From Dietzia sp. ANT_WB102 (GTDB taxonomy: Bacteria > Actinomycetota > Actinomycetes > Mycobacteriales > Mycobacteriaceae): 64,000 nucleotides of DNA. The DNA lies in the NCBI RefSeq assembly GCF_008369165.1, contig NZ_VOBA01000001.1, positions 1,729,630-1,793,629 on the forward strand, read 5' to 3'. Below are positions 9,003-17,184 of the stretch, piece by piece. Under the pieces are notes generated by a model. The model saw only the letters and a program-made list of their open reading frames with translations, was not told the DNA's origin and ran no database searches. Each line of letters opens with the position of its first letter. Position 1 is the stretch's first letter. The translations under genes and the position numbers were made by a program.

Positions 9003-10703
9003 TCAGGCGCCGGGTTCGTCGACGTCGACGCGGGTGAAGGTGCCGAGGCCGTTGCTGTCGAGCAGTTCCACGGTCACCCTGTCGCCGTCGAAGGTGACGC
9101 TGCTGCGGGATCCCGGCGGCCAGTTCTCGCCGAGGGGACGCACGGCAAAGCTGTCACCGTCCCAGTGTTCGAGTGGCCACACGAGTGGGCCCGGGCCCAC
9201 GGCCACGGCCAGAGCGGGACCGGCGGCGGGGTCGTCGACCGGCTTCTGCCCGGGTGCCCCAGCGACGCGGCGGATCTCGATCTCGCCGAAGTAGTCGTTG
9301 CGGTACGTGCCTACCAGCCTGTCGACCGGCCGGGGCGGCGTCGGTGCGGAAGGCTGCCGCGTGGAGACCAGGTCGCCCACCGGGGCCATGAGCGGGCCCA
9401 ACGCCTCCGCGTACAGATCCCGCCACTGCAGGGTCGGGTCGCCGTACTGTGCGTAGTCGGCGATTCGTGCGTTGATCGTCTCGGCCACCCCGACCGGAGA
9501 GGCGTTGGTCAGGGTGATGATGCCCAGATCCAGCGCCGGCATCATGAGCATCGCGGTGCCTGCGCCGAGAGTGAACGCCCCGGAATGACTCCACTGGACC
9601 CGACCGGACGAACTGGTCGAGATGTCGAACCCGTAGCCGTAGCTTCCGGTGCGGTCCGCCGCGGACCGCGGGGGTGCGGACACTGCCTGCGGGGTCAGCG
9701 CCTGTCGGAGAGCGGGGGAGGGGACCACCTGCTGGCCACCGGGCGCCTTGCCGTCGTCGAGCACCATCGCCATCCACCGGGCCATGTCCGTCACCGACGA
9801 GCTCAGTCCACCCGCGGGGGCCTGGGCGTCCGGATCGCGGGCGGGGTCGGCCGGGACCCACTCGCCGGACGACTCGCCCGACTCGGCTGCGGGGGCCCGG
9901 ACGTGGCCGACGGCGCGGTTCTCGCGATCGACCAGGTCCTCGTGGGAGAACGAGGTGTCCCGCATCCCGAGCGGGTCGAAGATCCGTTGGCGGCCAAGCT
10001 CCGCCCAGGGGGTCCCGGCGGCGACGGCCACGGCCTCGGCCCCCGCGGTCAGCCCGAAATTGGTGTAGGCGTACGAGGTGCGAAAAGGCTCCAGCGGCAG
10101 GCGTCGGAGGCCGTGGAGGATCGCCGGCCGCTCGTATCCGACGTCCTCGAGGTCATCTCCCGCGTGCTCGGGCAGACCTGATCGGTGCGCGAACAGGTCA
10201 CCTACCGTGACCTCGGCCGTCACGCGCGGATCGGACAGTGCGAACCACGGCAGGTACTCGAGCACGGGCGTCGACCAGTCGACCTCGCCCGCGGCGGATT
10301 CGGCGGCCACGACCGTCGCGCTGACCGACTTGGAGATCGAGGCCAGCGGGAAGACCGTGCGTTCGTTCACGTTCTCGCCGGTCTCGACGCTGCGCACGCC
10401 GAAGCCCTCGGCCATCGACACCTCGCCGTCGTGCACTACCGCGACGGCAGCACCCGGCACGCCGGAGGCCTCGAGCTCCTCCTCGACGATGTCGGCGACC
10501 TTGCCGATCGCGTACTCGATGCGGTCCTCCGAGACCTCCAGTCCGGAGTACGCCGCGGGACTCTGGCCGGGTTCGGGCTTGGGCAGGGGGCTGCCGCACG
10601 CGGCTGCGGTCAGCGCCACGGCGACACCGGCGGCCACGATCCGTGAGGAACGCCCCGGCAGGTGACGTCTCCGCACGCCCGGCGCGGCCGAATCGCTGGT
10701 CAT
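9003..10703 (-). CDS. Beta-lactamase-fold serine hydrolase, probable lipoprotein
   Basis: 566 residues. An Arg-rich start and hydrophobic segment end in LTAAAC (Cys36), an imperfect lipobox, so it is probably a lipid-anchored extracytoplasmic protein. The class C beta-lactamase/esterase signature is present: S122-I-S-K125 as the SxxK nucleophile motif, a Tyr-x-Asn (YTN) motif in SYAYTNFG, and an HSG in place of KTG. HxG is usual in EstB/AmpH-like peptidases and esterases, so true beta-lactamase activity is not implied. An extra C-terminal domain of about 130 residues is likely a lipocalin-like beta module. It lies on the same strand as ccdA and dsbA but 103 bp away. Confidence 0.85.
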   Translation of the reverse strand: MTSDSAAPGVRRRHLPGRSSRIVAAGVAVALTAAACGSPLPKPEPGQSPAAYSGLEVSEDRIEYAIGKVADIVEEELEASGVPGAAVAVVHDGEVSMAEGFGVRSVETGENVNERTVFPLASISKSVSATVVAAESAAGEVDWSTPVLEYLPWFALSDPRVTAEVTVGDLFAHRSGLPEHAGDDLEDVGYERPAILHGLRRLPLEPFRTSYAYTNFGLTAGAEAVAVAAGTPWAELGRQRIFDPLGMRDTSFSHEDLVDRENRAVGHVRAPAAESGESSGEWVPADPARDPDAQAPAGGLSSSVTDMARWMAMVLDDGKAPGGQQVVPSPALRQALTPQAVSAPPRSAADRTGSYGYGFDISTSSSGRVQWSHSGAFTLGAGTAMLMMPALDLGIITLTNASPVGVAETINARIADYAQYGDPTLQWRDLYAEALGPLMAPVGDLVSTRQPSAPTPPRPVDRLVGTYRNDYFGEIEIRRVAGAPGQKPVDDPAAGPALAVAVGPGPLVWPLEHWDGDSFAVRPLGENWPPGSRSSVTFDGDRVTVELLDSNGLGTFTRVDVDEPGA

Positions 10704-10806
10704 GACCCCAGATTAGTCGCACCTAGGATGACTCCGGATCAGGCTCGCGTGGGAGTCCCAACGGCCGTCTACCGGACGGTGGCACTGCTGACTTTGCGCG
10801 GTCCGC

Positions 10807-11694
10807 TCACGCGTCGCTCCCGGTCCGGAGCGTCGGGGTCTCGGGTAGCTGCAGCCCGCCCGCCTCGGGGCGGGTCCGCCGGCGGCGGCGCACGATGAGC
10901 CAGCCGAGTCCAGCCACCGCCGAGGCCACCGCGACGACGGCCCAGTCGGGGACCCGGGAGGCCTCCTGCAATACGGCTCCCTCCAGTGCGGCCTGATCGG
11001 ATGCGCCGAGGATTCCGCCGAGCTCGGTGGTGCCGGCGGTGACCAGCAGCAGGACGCCGACGGCGATGGTCAGCGCGCCGCCGATCAGCCCGGTCCAGGT
11101 GTTGGTCCAGCGCCCGATCCTCACCTGGCGCGGTCGGACGAGGGTGCGGACCGCCGGCAGGCGTCCCCACAGCAGTGCGAGGACCACCAGCGGTAATGCC
11201 ATGCCGGCGGCGAACACCAGTACGATGATCCCACCGGTGAGTGCCGTCCCCGACACCGCTGCCACGGTCAGCACCGCCCCGAGCAGCGGGCCCGCGCAGA
11301 CACCGGCCAGCCCGTAGACCGTGCCGAGCGCGTAGACGGCCGTGACGGAAGTGCCACCCTCGGCCCCGCCCGAACCACTGGCGCGGCCGTTCGTGCGCAG
11401 GAATGGCACGGGGACGTTGAGCAGCATGACCGCGCCGAGCGCGATGACGATCACCGAGGCCACGGTCACGACCGTGAACCGGTGGGTGTTGACGAACGCC
11501 CCGAGCGTCCCGGCGAGCACGCCGAGCGGCACCAGGGTGGTGATGAGCCCCAGGTAGAACACTCCGGTTCGGGCCAGTAGCGCACGTGGGCTCACGAACG
11601 CGTAGGAGAAGAACGCGGGCAACAGCATTGCCGAGCAGGGGCTGAGCAGTGTCAGCGTCCCGCCGAGGAACGCCCCCAACAGTCCGATGTCCAC
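10807..11694 (-). CDS. CcdA/DsbD-like membrane thiol-disulfide transporter
   Basis: 295 residues with six hydrophobic segments. The CcdA cysteine pair is visible: Cys20 in TLLSPCSAMLLP in the first helix and a second Cys near residue 133 in GVCAGPLLGAV in the fourth. CcdA proteins carry reducing equivalents from cytoplasmic thioredoxin to extracytoplasmic thiol proteins. The charged Arg-rich tail after the last helix is probably cytoplasmic. GTG start; the gene begins 4 bp after the stop of the DsbA-like gene, so the two form an operon. The likely partner is that DsbA-like protein. It may also be under the BlaI-like operator at 12504. Confidence 0.87.
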   Translation of the reverse strand: MDIGLLGAFLGGTLTLLSPCSAMLLPAFFSYAFVSPRALLARTGVFYLGLITTLVPLGVLAGTLGAFVNTHRFTVVTVASVIVIALGAVMLLNVPVPFLRTNGRASGSGGAEGGTSVTAVYALGTVYGLAGVCAGPLLGAVLTVAAVSGTALTGGIIVLVFAAGMALPLVVLALLWGRLPAVRTLVRPRQVRIGRWTNTWTGLIGGALTIAVGVLLLVTAGTTELGGILGASDQAALEGAVLQEASRVPDWAVVAVASAVAGLGWLIVRRRRRTRPEAGGLQLPETPTLRTGSDA

Positions 11695-11698
11695 GGGG

Positions 11699-12463
11699 TC
11701 AGCCGGCGGCCGCGACGGCCTCGTCGAGGTACTCGCGGAACGTCGATGCGGGCTGGGCTCCGGACAGCGCGGTCTGGCCGGCGACGAAGAACGGCACCGC
11801 GGTCACGCCGAGCTGTTGGGCCTGCTGCGTGCCCGCGCGGACCTTCTGCTCGAGCGCCGGGTCGTCGAGGTCGGCGGTGAAGCGCGCGATATCGGGGACC
11901 CCGACCTGCTCGGCGAAGTCGATGAGCACGTCGCGGGTGAGGTCGGCGTGGCCCTTCTCGGGGGCGTCGCCGAAGATGGCGGTGGTGTATTCGACGTAGC
12001 GATCCTGGTTTGCGGCGGCCTGCGCCGCGACGGCGGCGTCCACGGACTGCTCGCCGAAGTAGGCGACGTCGATGAACTCGATGCGCACCTTGCCGGTGTC
12101 CACGTAGTCGGCGATCAGCCCCGGCAGTGTGTCGCGGCTGAAGGCGGCGCAGAAGGGGCAACGTAGGTCGATCCACTCGGTCATGACGACGGGCGCGTCG
12201 ACGTTGCCGATCGCCTTCGGGTCCGTCGCGTCGCGGCGGACGAACTCCATGTCGCCGGCGGCGCTCTGGGCCGGCTCACCGGACTCGCCGGTGTCGGTGG
12301 TCACCGCGGCTGGCTCCTCGGCAGCGGAGGAGCCCTCGACCATCTGGGCGACGACCACCACCGCGAGGAAGACGGCGACGGCGCTGAGGACCCAGTTCAG
12401 GATTCGGGATCGCCGGTAGTTGGCCTCCAGTGTGTGGCGTGACGGGGTGTTGGGGGTACTCAA
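11699..12463 (-). CDS. DsbA-like membrane-anchored thioredoxin-fold oxidoreductase
   Basis: 254 residues. An N-terminal membrane anchor (about 20-40) precedes a Ser/Glu-rich linker and a DsbA-family domain with active site CPFC (about 102-105) and the cis-proline segment GVTAVPFF. It should act outside the membrane in disulfide formation, isomerisation or reduction. I start it at TTG 12463 because AGGAGAGGG lies just upstream; longer readings would run into the operator dyads. It is cotranscribed with ccdA and reads away from the blaI operon. Confidence 0.85.
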   Translation of the reverse strand: MSTPNTPSRHTLEANYRRSRILNWVLSAVAVFLAVVVVAQMVEGSSAAEEPAAVTTDTGESGEPAQSAAGDMEFVRRDATDPKAIGNVDAPVVMTEWIDLRCPFCAAFSRDTLPGLIADYVDTGKVRIEFIDVAYFGEQSVDAAVAAQAAANQDRYVEYTTAIFGDAPEKGHADLTRDVLIDFAEQVGVPDIARFTADLDDPALEQKVRAGTQQAQQLGVTAVPFFVAGQTALSGAQPASTFREYLDEAVAAAG

Positions 12464-12503
12464 TGATCGGCCCTCTCCTGGGTCAGTCGTCCACCGGACC
12501 ACA

Positions 12504-12539
12504 CGACTATGGCACATAGTCGACTATCGCACGTAGTCG
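12504..12539. promoter_or_regulatory. Double dyad operator, probably for the BlaI-like repressor
   Basis: Two copies of CGACTA-N7-TAGTCG occupy 12504-12522 and 12521-12539, overlapping by 2 bp with a centre spacing of 17 bp. The junction forms a perfect ATAGTCGACTAT palindrome at 12516-12527. The site sits between the divergent DsbA-like and CPVC-protein starts, only 13 bp from the latter. A BlaI-family repressor is encoded in the rightward operon. BlaI/MecI/CopY dimers bind short dyads of this kind, so autoregulation plus control of the divergent ccdA-dsbA pair is a strong inference. Confidence 0.72.
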
Positions 12540-12551
12540 ATAGGTGGCATC

Positions 12552-13133
12552 ATGGTCGCCATGGACCGCCCCCGACGTTCACTTTCGTCTCCAGCCCGGA
12601 CTCTGACCCTGGCCGCGCAGGGCCTGCGGACGTGGGGCCCCCGCCAGGTTCTGGTCGCCGCCGGTGTGTCGGTCGCCTTCGGGCTCCTGCTGGGGCTGGC
12701 GACGGTGCTCATCCCCAACCCGGTGTTCACCCGGGAGATCCCGCCGGTGTGGTGGAACTACCCGGTGTGGATCCTCACCTCGGTGCTGTCGGGGATGCTG
12801 GTCGCCACGTACGTGCGGGGTGACGAGGGCGGGGCTGCGGAGGCGGCGGGCGGACGAGGAGCCGTGGGAGATGACGACGACGAGGCCCGCCGGACGAGTC
12901 GGGTCGGCGTCGTCGGGGCCGTCCTCGCGTGGTTCGCGGTGGGATGTCCCGTGTGCAACAAGCTCGCGCTGCTGGCCTTGGGATATTCGGGCGCGATCAC
13001 CTGGTTCGCGCCTGTGCAGCCCGTCCTGGCGATCCTGGCGCTGGCGCTGACCGGGGTGGCGCTGGCGATCCGGCTGCGCGGGCAGGTCGCCTGTGTGCTG
13101 CCTGCGCCTCGGACCACGGTGGCGACCCGATGA
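12552..13133 (+). CDS. Membrane protein with a CPVC motif
   Basis: 193 residues with about five hydrophobic segments split by an acidic loop (about 93-118, with a DDDDE run). The fourth segment contains GCPVCNKLALLALGYSG, a CxxC pair next to or within the membrane. I do not recognise a named family. The CxxC and the divergent DsbA-like/CcdA genes suggest a thiol-disulfide role, but CPVC could instead bind metal. AGGTGG at 12542-12547 supports ATG 12552; ATG 12561 is an alternative. It overlaps blaI by ATGA and heads the operon. Confidence 0.72.
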   Translation: MVAMDRPRRSLSSPARTLTLAAQGLRTWGPRQVLVAAGVSVAFGLLLGLATVLIPNPVFTREIPPVWWNYPVWILTSVLSGMLVATYVRGDEGGAAEAAGGRGAVGDDDDEARRTSRVGVVGAVLAWFAVGCPVCNKLALLALGYSGAITWFAPVQPVLAILALALTGVALAIRLRGQVACVLPAPRTTVATR

Positions 13134-13534
13134 CCGCAGACTCCGGGGACGTCACGATCGGGTCCGGGAGCGAGCCGCCCCGGCTTGGACCGCTGGAGAC
13201 CCAGGTCATGGACCTGCTGTGGGATGAGGGCGCGTCGACGATCCGGCACCTCATCGACCGGCTACCCGGCGATTTCGCGTACACGACCATCGCCACCGTG
13301 CTGTCCAACTTGCACCGCAAGGAGCTGGTGGACGCGGGCAAACGCGGGAGGTCGACCGTCTACTGCGCACGCGGGACACGGGAGGAGCACGTCGCCTCGG
13401 TGATGAACCACGCGCTGGGGACGAGCCGGGACCGGGCGGCGTCGATTCTGCACTTCGCTGAACGCATCCCGGACAGCGAGCTGGACCTGCTGCGTGACTA
13501 TCTGAACCGCCGCGACCATGGGAGCCGAGCGTGA
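13130..13534 (+). CDS. BlaI/MecI/CopY-family transcriptional repressor
   Basis: 134 residues. Winged-helix domain with LGPLETQVMDLLWDEG at the start, a YTTIATVLSNLHRKELV recognition region and an RGRSTVYCA wing, then a C-terminal dimerisation helix pair. This is the layout of BlaI-type repressors (Rv1846c in M. tuberculosis), which are inactivated by proteolysis. ATG 13130 overlaps the previous stop as ATGA and leaves a normal-length BlaI; an upstream reading would add 67 residues unlike the family. It overlaps the M56 gene by GTGA. The likely operators are the dyads at 12504-12539. Confidence 0.92.
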   Translation: MTADSGDVTIGSGSEPPRLGPLETQVMDLLWDEGASTIRHLIDRLPGDFAYTTIATVLSNLHRKELVDAGKRGRSTVYCARGTREEHVASVMNHALGTSRDRAASILHFAERIPDSELDLLRDYLNRRDHGSRA

Positions 13535-14523
13535 CGCACGGGGTACTGGCCGCGCTGCTCATCGGCGGACTGGTGGTCACGGCAGTGGCGGGCCCGCGCG
13601 TGCTGCGCGCCGCGGCGCCCCTGCTCATGCGGGTGCCGCGCCTGGCGGTGGGGCTGCTCTTGGCCGGGACCCTCGCGTGGGTGCTGAGCATGCTCGCGGT
13701 GGGGCCCGTGCTGGCCTGGGTGCTGACCGGCCCGGTGCTTCTGCCGTCCGGCGCGGCGCAGGTGTGCGAGAAGTGCCTGGCCGCGGCCAACCCCTTCGGC
13801 GGTCGGACGGTCGACGCGGGCGTCCCGGCGGCTCTGTTGCTGGCGGCGCCTATCGCGGTTACTGTGCTCTCGCTGGGATCGCTCGGCGGGCAGGTACGTC
13901 GGCGTCACCGGGGCACGCTGCGGTCGGCGCGCCAGTTTCGTGAGCGGGCACGCCGCCGCTCCGTGGCCGGCTACGACGTGCTGCTGGTGGAGGACCGGCA
14001 CCCGTTCGCGCTCAGTCTCCCGCGCCGTCACGGGGGCATCGTCGTGTCGACGGGGGCGGTGGCTCTGCTCGGCACCGACGAGCTCCGGGCGGTCCTGGCC
14101 CATGAGGACGCCCACCTGCGGCAACGCCACCACCTCCTCACCGCACTGGTCGATGGGCTGACCACGAGACTGCGGTGGGTCCCACTGCTGGGTGCGGCCG
14201 CTGACGCGTTCGGCCACTATCTGGAGATCGCCGCGGACGCCGACGCCCGTCGCGTGTCCGGCACCCCGGCGCTCGCCTCCGCTCTGCTGGTGCTGGGGCA
14301 GCACGGTCGGCCTCTCGACGCCGATGATGCTGCCGGACACGACGTCGAGGGTGTCCTGCACGCACTCGGTCCGGACCGGATTCGCCACCTTGTGCAACCG
14401 GGTCGCGGCACCGCGGGCGTGGTCGCGACGGTGACCGGGGTGGGCTGCCTGCTCGCTCTGACGGTGCTAGCCGGCATCGTGCACGTGCCCTACGTGATGG
14501 TGGTCCTCACCGGCTGTGTCTGA
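13531..14523 (+). CDS. M56-family membrane metalloprotease (BlaR1-like, no sensor domain)
   Basis: 330 residues with four hydrophobic segments. The zinc site is AVLAHEDAHLRQRHHLL with HExxH at about 191-195, typical of peptidase family M56. Classical BlaR1 is roughly 600 residues with an extracellular penicillin-binding sensor. That domain is missing here, as in Rv1845c. The inferred job is signal-dependent cleavage of the adjacent BlaI-like repressor, with the signal unknown. GTG start in a GTGA overlap with blaI. The 3' end overlaps the convergent glucosidase gene by 17 bp. Confidence 0.88.
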   Translation: MTHGVLAALLIGGLVVTAVAGPRVLRAAAPLLMRVPRLAVGLLLAGTLAWVLSMLAVGPVLAWVLTGPVLLPSGAAQVCEKCLAAANPFGGRTVDAGVPAALLLAAPIAVTVLSLGSLGGQVRRRHRGTLRSARQFRERARRRSVAGYDVLLVEDRHPFALSLPRRHGGIVVSTGAVALLGTDELRAVLAHEDAHLRQRHHLLTALVDGLTTRLRWVPLLGAAADAFGHYLEIAADADARRVSGTPALASALLVLGQHGRPLDADDAAGHDVEGVLHALGPDRIRHLVQPGRGTAGVVATVTGVGCLLALTVLAGIVHVPYVMVVLTGCV

Positions 14524-15952
14524 CCCGGTCGATGAGGTCGCGGTACCAGTACCACGAATTCTTGCGGGTCCGTTGGAGGGTGTCGAAGTCCACGTGGACG
14601 AGGCCGAACCGCTCGCCGTACCCGGCCGCCCACTCGAAGTTGTCCATCGCCGACCACACGTAGTAGCCGCGAACGTCCACCCCGGCAGCGATCGCCTCGC
14701 TGACCGCGGTCAGGTGCGCCCGCAGGTAGTCGATCCGCCGGACATCGTGGACCGCGCCGTCGGGGCCGGGCCCATCGTCGTACGAGCAGCCGTTCTCGGT
14801 GATGGTGACGGGCGGTAGGCCGGGGTAGCGCTCGTGCAGGGTGCGCAGGATCTCGGTCAGCCCGGACGGCACCACGGGCCAGTCGAAGTCGGTCCGTTCG
14901 ACGCCTTCGATCCGGACGGGGGAGAACGGCATGTCGGCGGGGAAGTCCACCTCGAGGATGCCCGAGTAGTCCTTGCCGGGTTTCGGGGCTTCGATCACCG
15001 TCGGTTCGTAGTAGTTGACGCCGTAGTGGTCCAGGGGCTCGGACATCACCCCGAGGTCGTCCTCGAGCTGGCCAGCGGTCAGGCCGGCGGAGGTCGCGAC
15101 GAGTTCGGCGACAAAGTCATCCGGGTAGCGGCCAGCTAGGACGGGGTCGGCGAACGTCCAGTTGGTGAGGATGCGGAACAGGTCGGCGGCCTCTACGTCT
15201 TCGGGGGAGTCCGATGCCGGGTGGACCGGGAAGTGCTGTTGGACCACCCCCACCTCGTGGTGGTCTCCGGCTGCCCGGATGGCGTGGACGGCGAGCCCGT
15301 GTGCACGCAGGAGATTATGGGCGACGGGCATGCAGTCCAGGCCCATCCCGAGGGCAGGGGCATGGTCGGTGAGCGCGTGCCCGTACAGGGTGTGAACGTT
15401 CATCTCGTTGAGCGTCCACCACTGGTGCACCCGGTCACCGAGGGCGTCAACCATGATGGCGGCGTAGTCGGCCAGCGCATCGGAGGTCGACCGTTCCAGC
15501 CAGCCGCCGGCCGACTGCAGGGCCTGCGGCAGATCCCAGTGGTACAGGGTCGGCACCGGTCGGATGCCGGCGGTCAGCAGTTCGTCGACGAGCCGTGAGT
15601 AGAAGTCCATGCCGCGCTGGTTGACGGTGCCGCGGCCCTCGGGCAGCACCCGCGACCACGAGATCGAGAAGCGGTATTCGTCGATCCCCAGTTGGGCCAG
15701 GTCTCGGACGTCGTCGGCGGACCGGTGGTAGTGGTCGCAGGCCACTGCGGGGGTGTGGCCGCCGCGAATCCGGCCGGGTTCGGTGGCGAAGATGTCCCAG
15801 ATGCTGGGTCCGCGGCCATCGGTCTCGGCGGCACCCTCGATCTGGGCGGCGGCCGTGGCGGTGCCCCAGCGGAAGCCGGAGGGCAGCACCGGGTCGGGGG
15901 GCGCGACCGGCATGGGGTCGGCGGGCGAGGTGACAGACGAGGCGGTCGACAT
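14507..15952 (-). CDS. Family 1 glycoside hydrolase, probable beta-glucosidase
   Basis: 481 residues, the usual GH1 length. It has the N-terminal FRWGTATAAAQIEGA motif, the acid/base segment WWTLNEMN (near residue 180) and the nucleophile segment TITENGCSYDDG (near residue 386). The acid/base motif reads NEM instead of the usual NEP, a mild oddity seen in some members. No signal peptide, so it is cytoplasmic and acts on imported beta-glucosides. ATG 15952 is chosen because the homologous sequence begins shortly after and ATAGGACCC precedes it; a longer reading overlaps the MFS gene. It is the last gene of an operon with the MFS transporter (6-bp gap). Confidence 0.92.
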   Translation of the reverse strand: MSTASSVTSPADPMPVAPPDPVLPSGFRWGTATAAAQIEGAAETDGRGPSIWDIFATEPGRIRGGHTPAVACDHYHRSADDVRDLAQLGIDEYRFSISWSRVLPEGRGTVNQRGMDFYSRLVDELLTAGIRPVPTLYHWDLPQALQSAGGWLERSTSDALADYAAIMVDALGDRVHQWWTLNEMNVHTLYGHALTDHAPALGMGLDCMPVAHNLLRAHGLAVHAIRAAGDHHEVGVVQQHFPVHPASDSPEDVEAADLFRILTNWTFADPVLAGRYPDDFVAELVATSAGLTAGQLEDDLGVMSEPLDHYGVNYYEPTVIEAPKPGKDYSGILEVDFPADMPFSPVRIEGVERTDFDWPVVPSGLTEILRTLHERYPGLPPVTITENGCSYDDGPGPDGAVHDVRRIDYLRAHLTAVSEAIAAGVDVRGYYVWSAMDNFEWAAGYGERFGLVHVDFDTLQRTRKNSWYWYRDLIDRVRHSR

Positions 15953-15957
15953 GGGTC

Positions 15958-17184
15958 CTATCTGATGGATCGTAGGGGCAGGGTGCACAGGGCGGCGGCC
16001 ACGGCGATCATCGCGCCGACTACGTACAAGGCCGGGTATCCGGCGGCGGACAGGACGATGGGCGCGGCGAGTGTGGGCGCAACGACCTGGGGCAGCGAGT
16101 TGGCGATGTTGGCGAGCCCCAGCAGCGTGCCGGAGGTGGTGTCGTCGGCGAGTGTGGAGGTGATGATCGCCATGTCGACGCCGATGAACAGGCCCCACCC
16201 GAGACCGAGGACCGTGGCGGCGGCCAGGACCATCGGCATCGTCGCGGCCACGGCGAGCAGGACCAGCCCACCGGCGGTGAGGAGTGCCCCGGCCAGTGCG
16301 AACACGCGTCGCCGGGCCAGCCGGTCGGAGATGGTGCCGGTCAGCCCGGCGCACAACGCGGACAGCGTCAGGGTGATCACGGTGACGAGGAGGACCGCGG
16401 CGGCGACGTCGTCGGCCTGCACCACCTCCTCGAGGAAGAAGTACAGGTAGATGAGCAGGATCGCGTTGGTGAGGTTCATGAGGAACCGCAGCATCCACGC
16501 CCACAGATAGTCGTGGGTGGGGCGGAAGTTCTGCACCCCGCGGCCGCGTGGAGCCTCCGGTGGTGGCGCGGGGTGACCGTGGTGGACCAGCACGATCGCG
16601 GCGAGCAGCACGGGGGTGAGCAGGGCCAGCACGAGGTAGCCGACGGTGCTGGCACCCACGGCCTCTGCAACCACGGTCCCGGCGATGACGCCGACGATCT
16701 GCCCGACCCCGAACAGGGAGCCGACGGTCCCTCGCTGGCTGCCCGGGACGCGGTCGGCGATGAGGGCGGCCAGTACGGCGAACGGTCCGTTGAGCCCCAG
16801 CTGCACGAGCACCCAGCCGGCGAGGGTGGCGGGGCCGGTGGTCGCGGTGAACAGCACTATCTGGCCGGCGACCCCGACGGCGGTGCCCACGTAGACCACG
16901 GGCATGCGGGTGCCGAACCGGGTGCGGCAGCGGTCGGAGACGAATCCCCACAGCGGGGTGGCGACCAGCGCGACCGCGGCGCCGACGCCGACCACCAGGG
17001 CGAGCAGCTTCTCCCGGTCGCCGGGGCCGGCGATCTGGTCGGCCTGGGCGGGAAGCAGGATCTGCAGCGGGCCGAACCAGGAGGCGAATACTGCCACCAC
17101 GCCCAGCGTGAGCGCGATGATCCAGATCGCCCCGACCGGACGGTCGGTGACGGGCGCGGCCGGTGCGGCCCCGCCTCTGCTCAT
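15958..17184 (-). CDS. MFS transporter, probable sugar or glycoside permease
   Basis: 408 residues with 12 predicted transmembrane helices. A typical MFS loop GFVSDRCRTRFGTRMP follows helix 2, and the corresponding SDRLARRRVF loop occurs in the second half. The RFGTRMP-type loop resembles sugar:cation symporter-like MFS proteins. ATG 17184 overlaps the previous gene's stop as ATGA, which decides the start over one 27 bp upstream. Placement directly ahead of a cytoplasmic GH1 enzyme suggests it imports a beta-glucoside; this is inferred from context. Confidence 0.87.
   Translation of the reverse strand: MSRGGAAPAAPVTDRPVGAIWIIALTLGVVAVFASWFGPLQILLPAQADQIAGPGDREKLLALVVGVGAAVALVATPLWGFVSDRCRTRFGTRMPVVYVGTAVGVAGQIVLFTATTGPATLAGWVLVQLGLNGPFAVLAALIADRVPGSQRGTVGSLFGVGQIVGVIAGTVVAEAVGASTVGYLVLALLTPVLLAAIVLVHHGHPAPPPEAPRGRGVQNFRPTHDYLWAWMLRFLMNLTNAILLIYLYFFLEEVVQADDVAAAVLLVTVITLTLSALCAGLTGTISDRLARRRVFALAGALLTAGGLVLLAVAATMPMVLAAATVLGLGWGLFIGVDMAIITSTLADDTTSGTLLGLANIANSLPQVVAPTLAAPIVLSAAGYPALYVVGAMIAVAAALCTLPLRSIR

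Noticed and set aside
9003-10703. Calling the serine hydrolase a beta-lactamase
   Set aside because: HSG replaces KTG and an extra C-terminal domain is present. Only the fold is supported.
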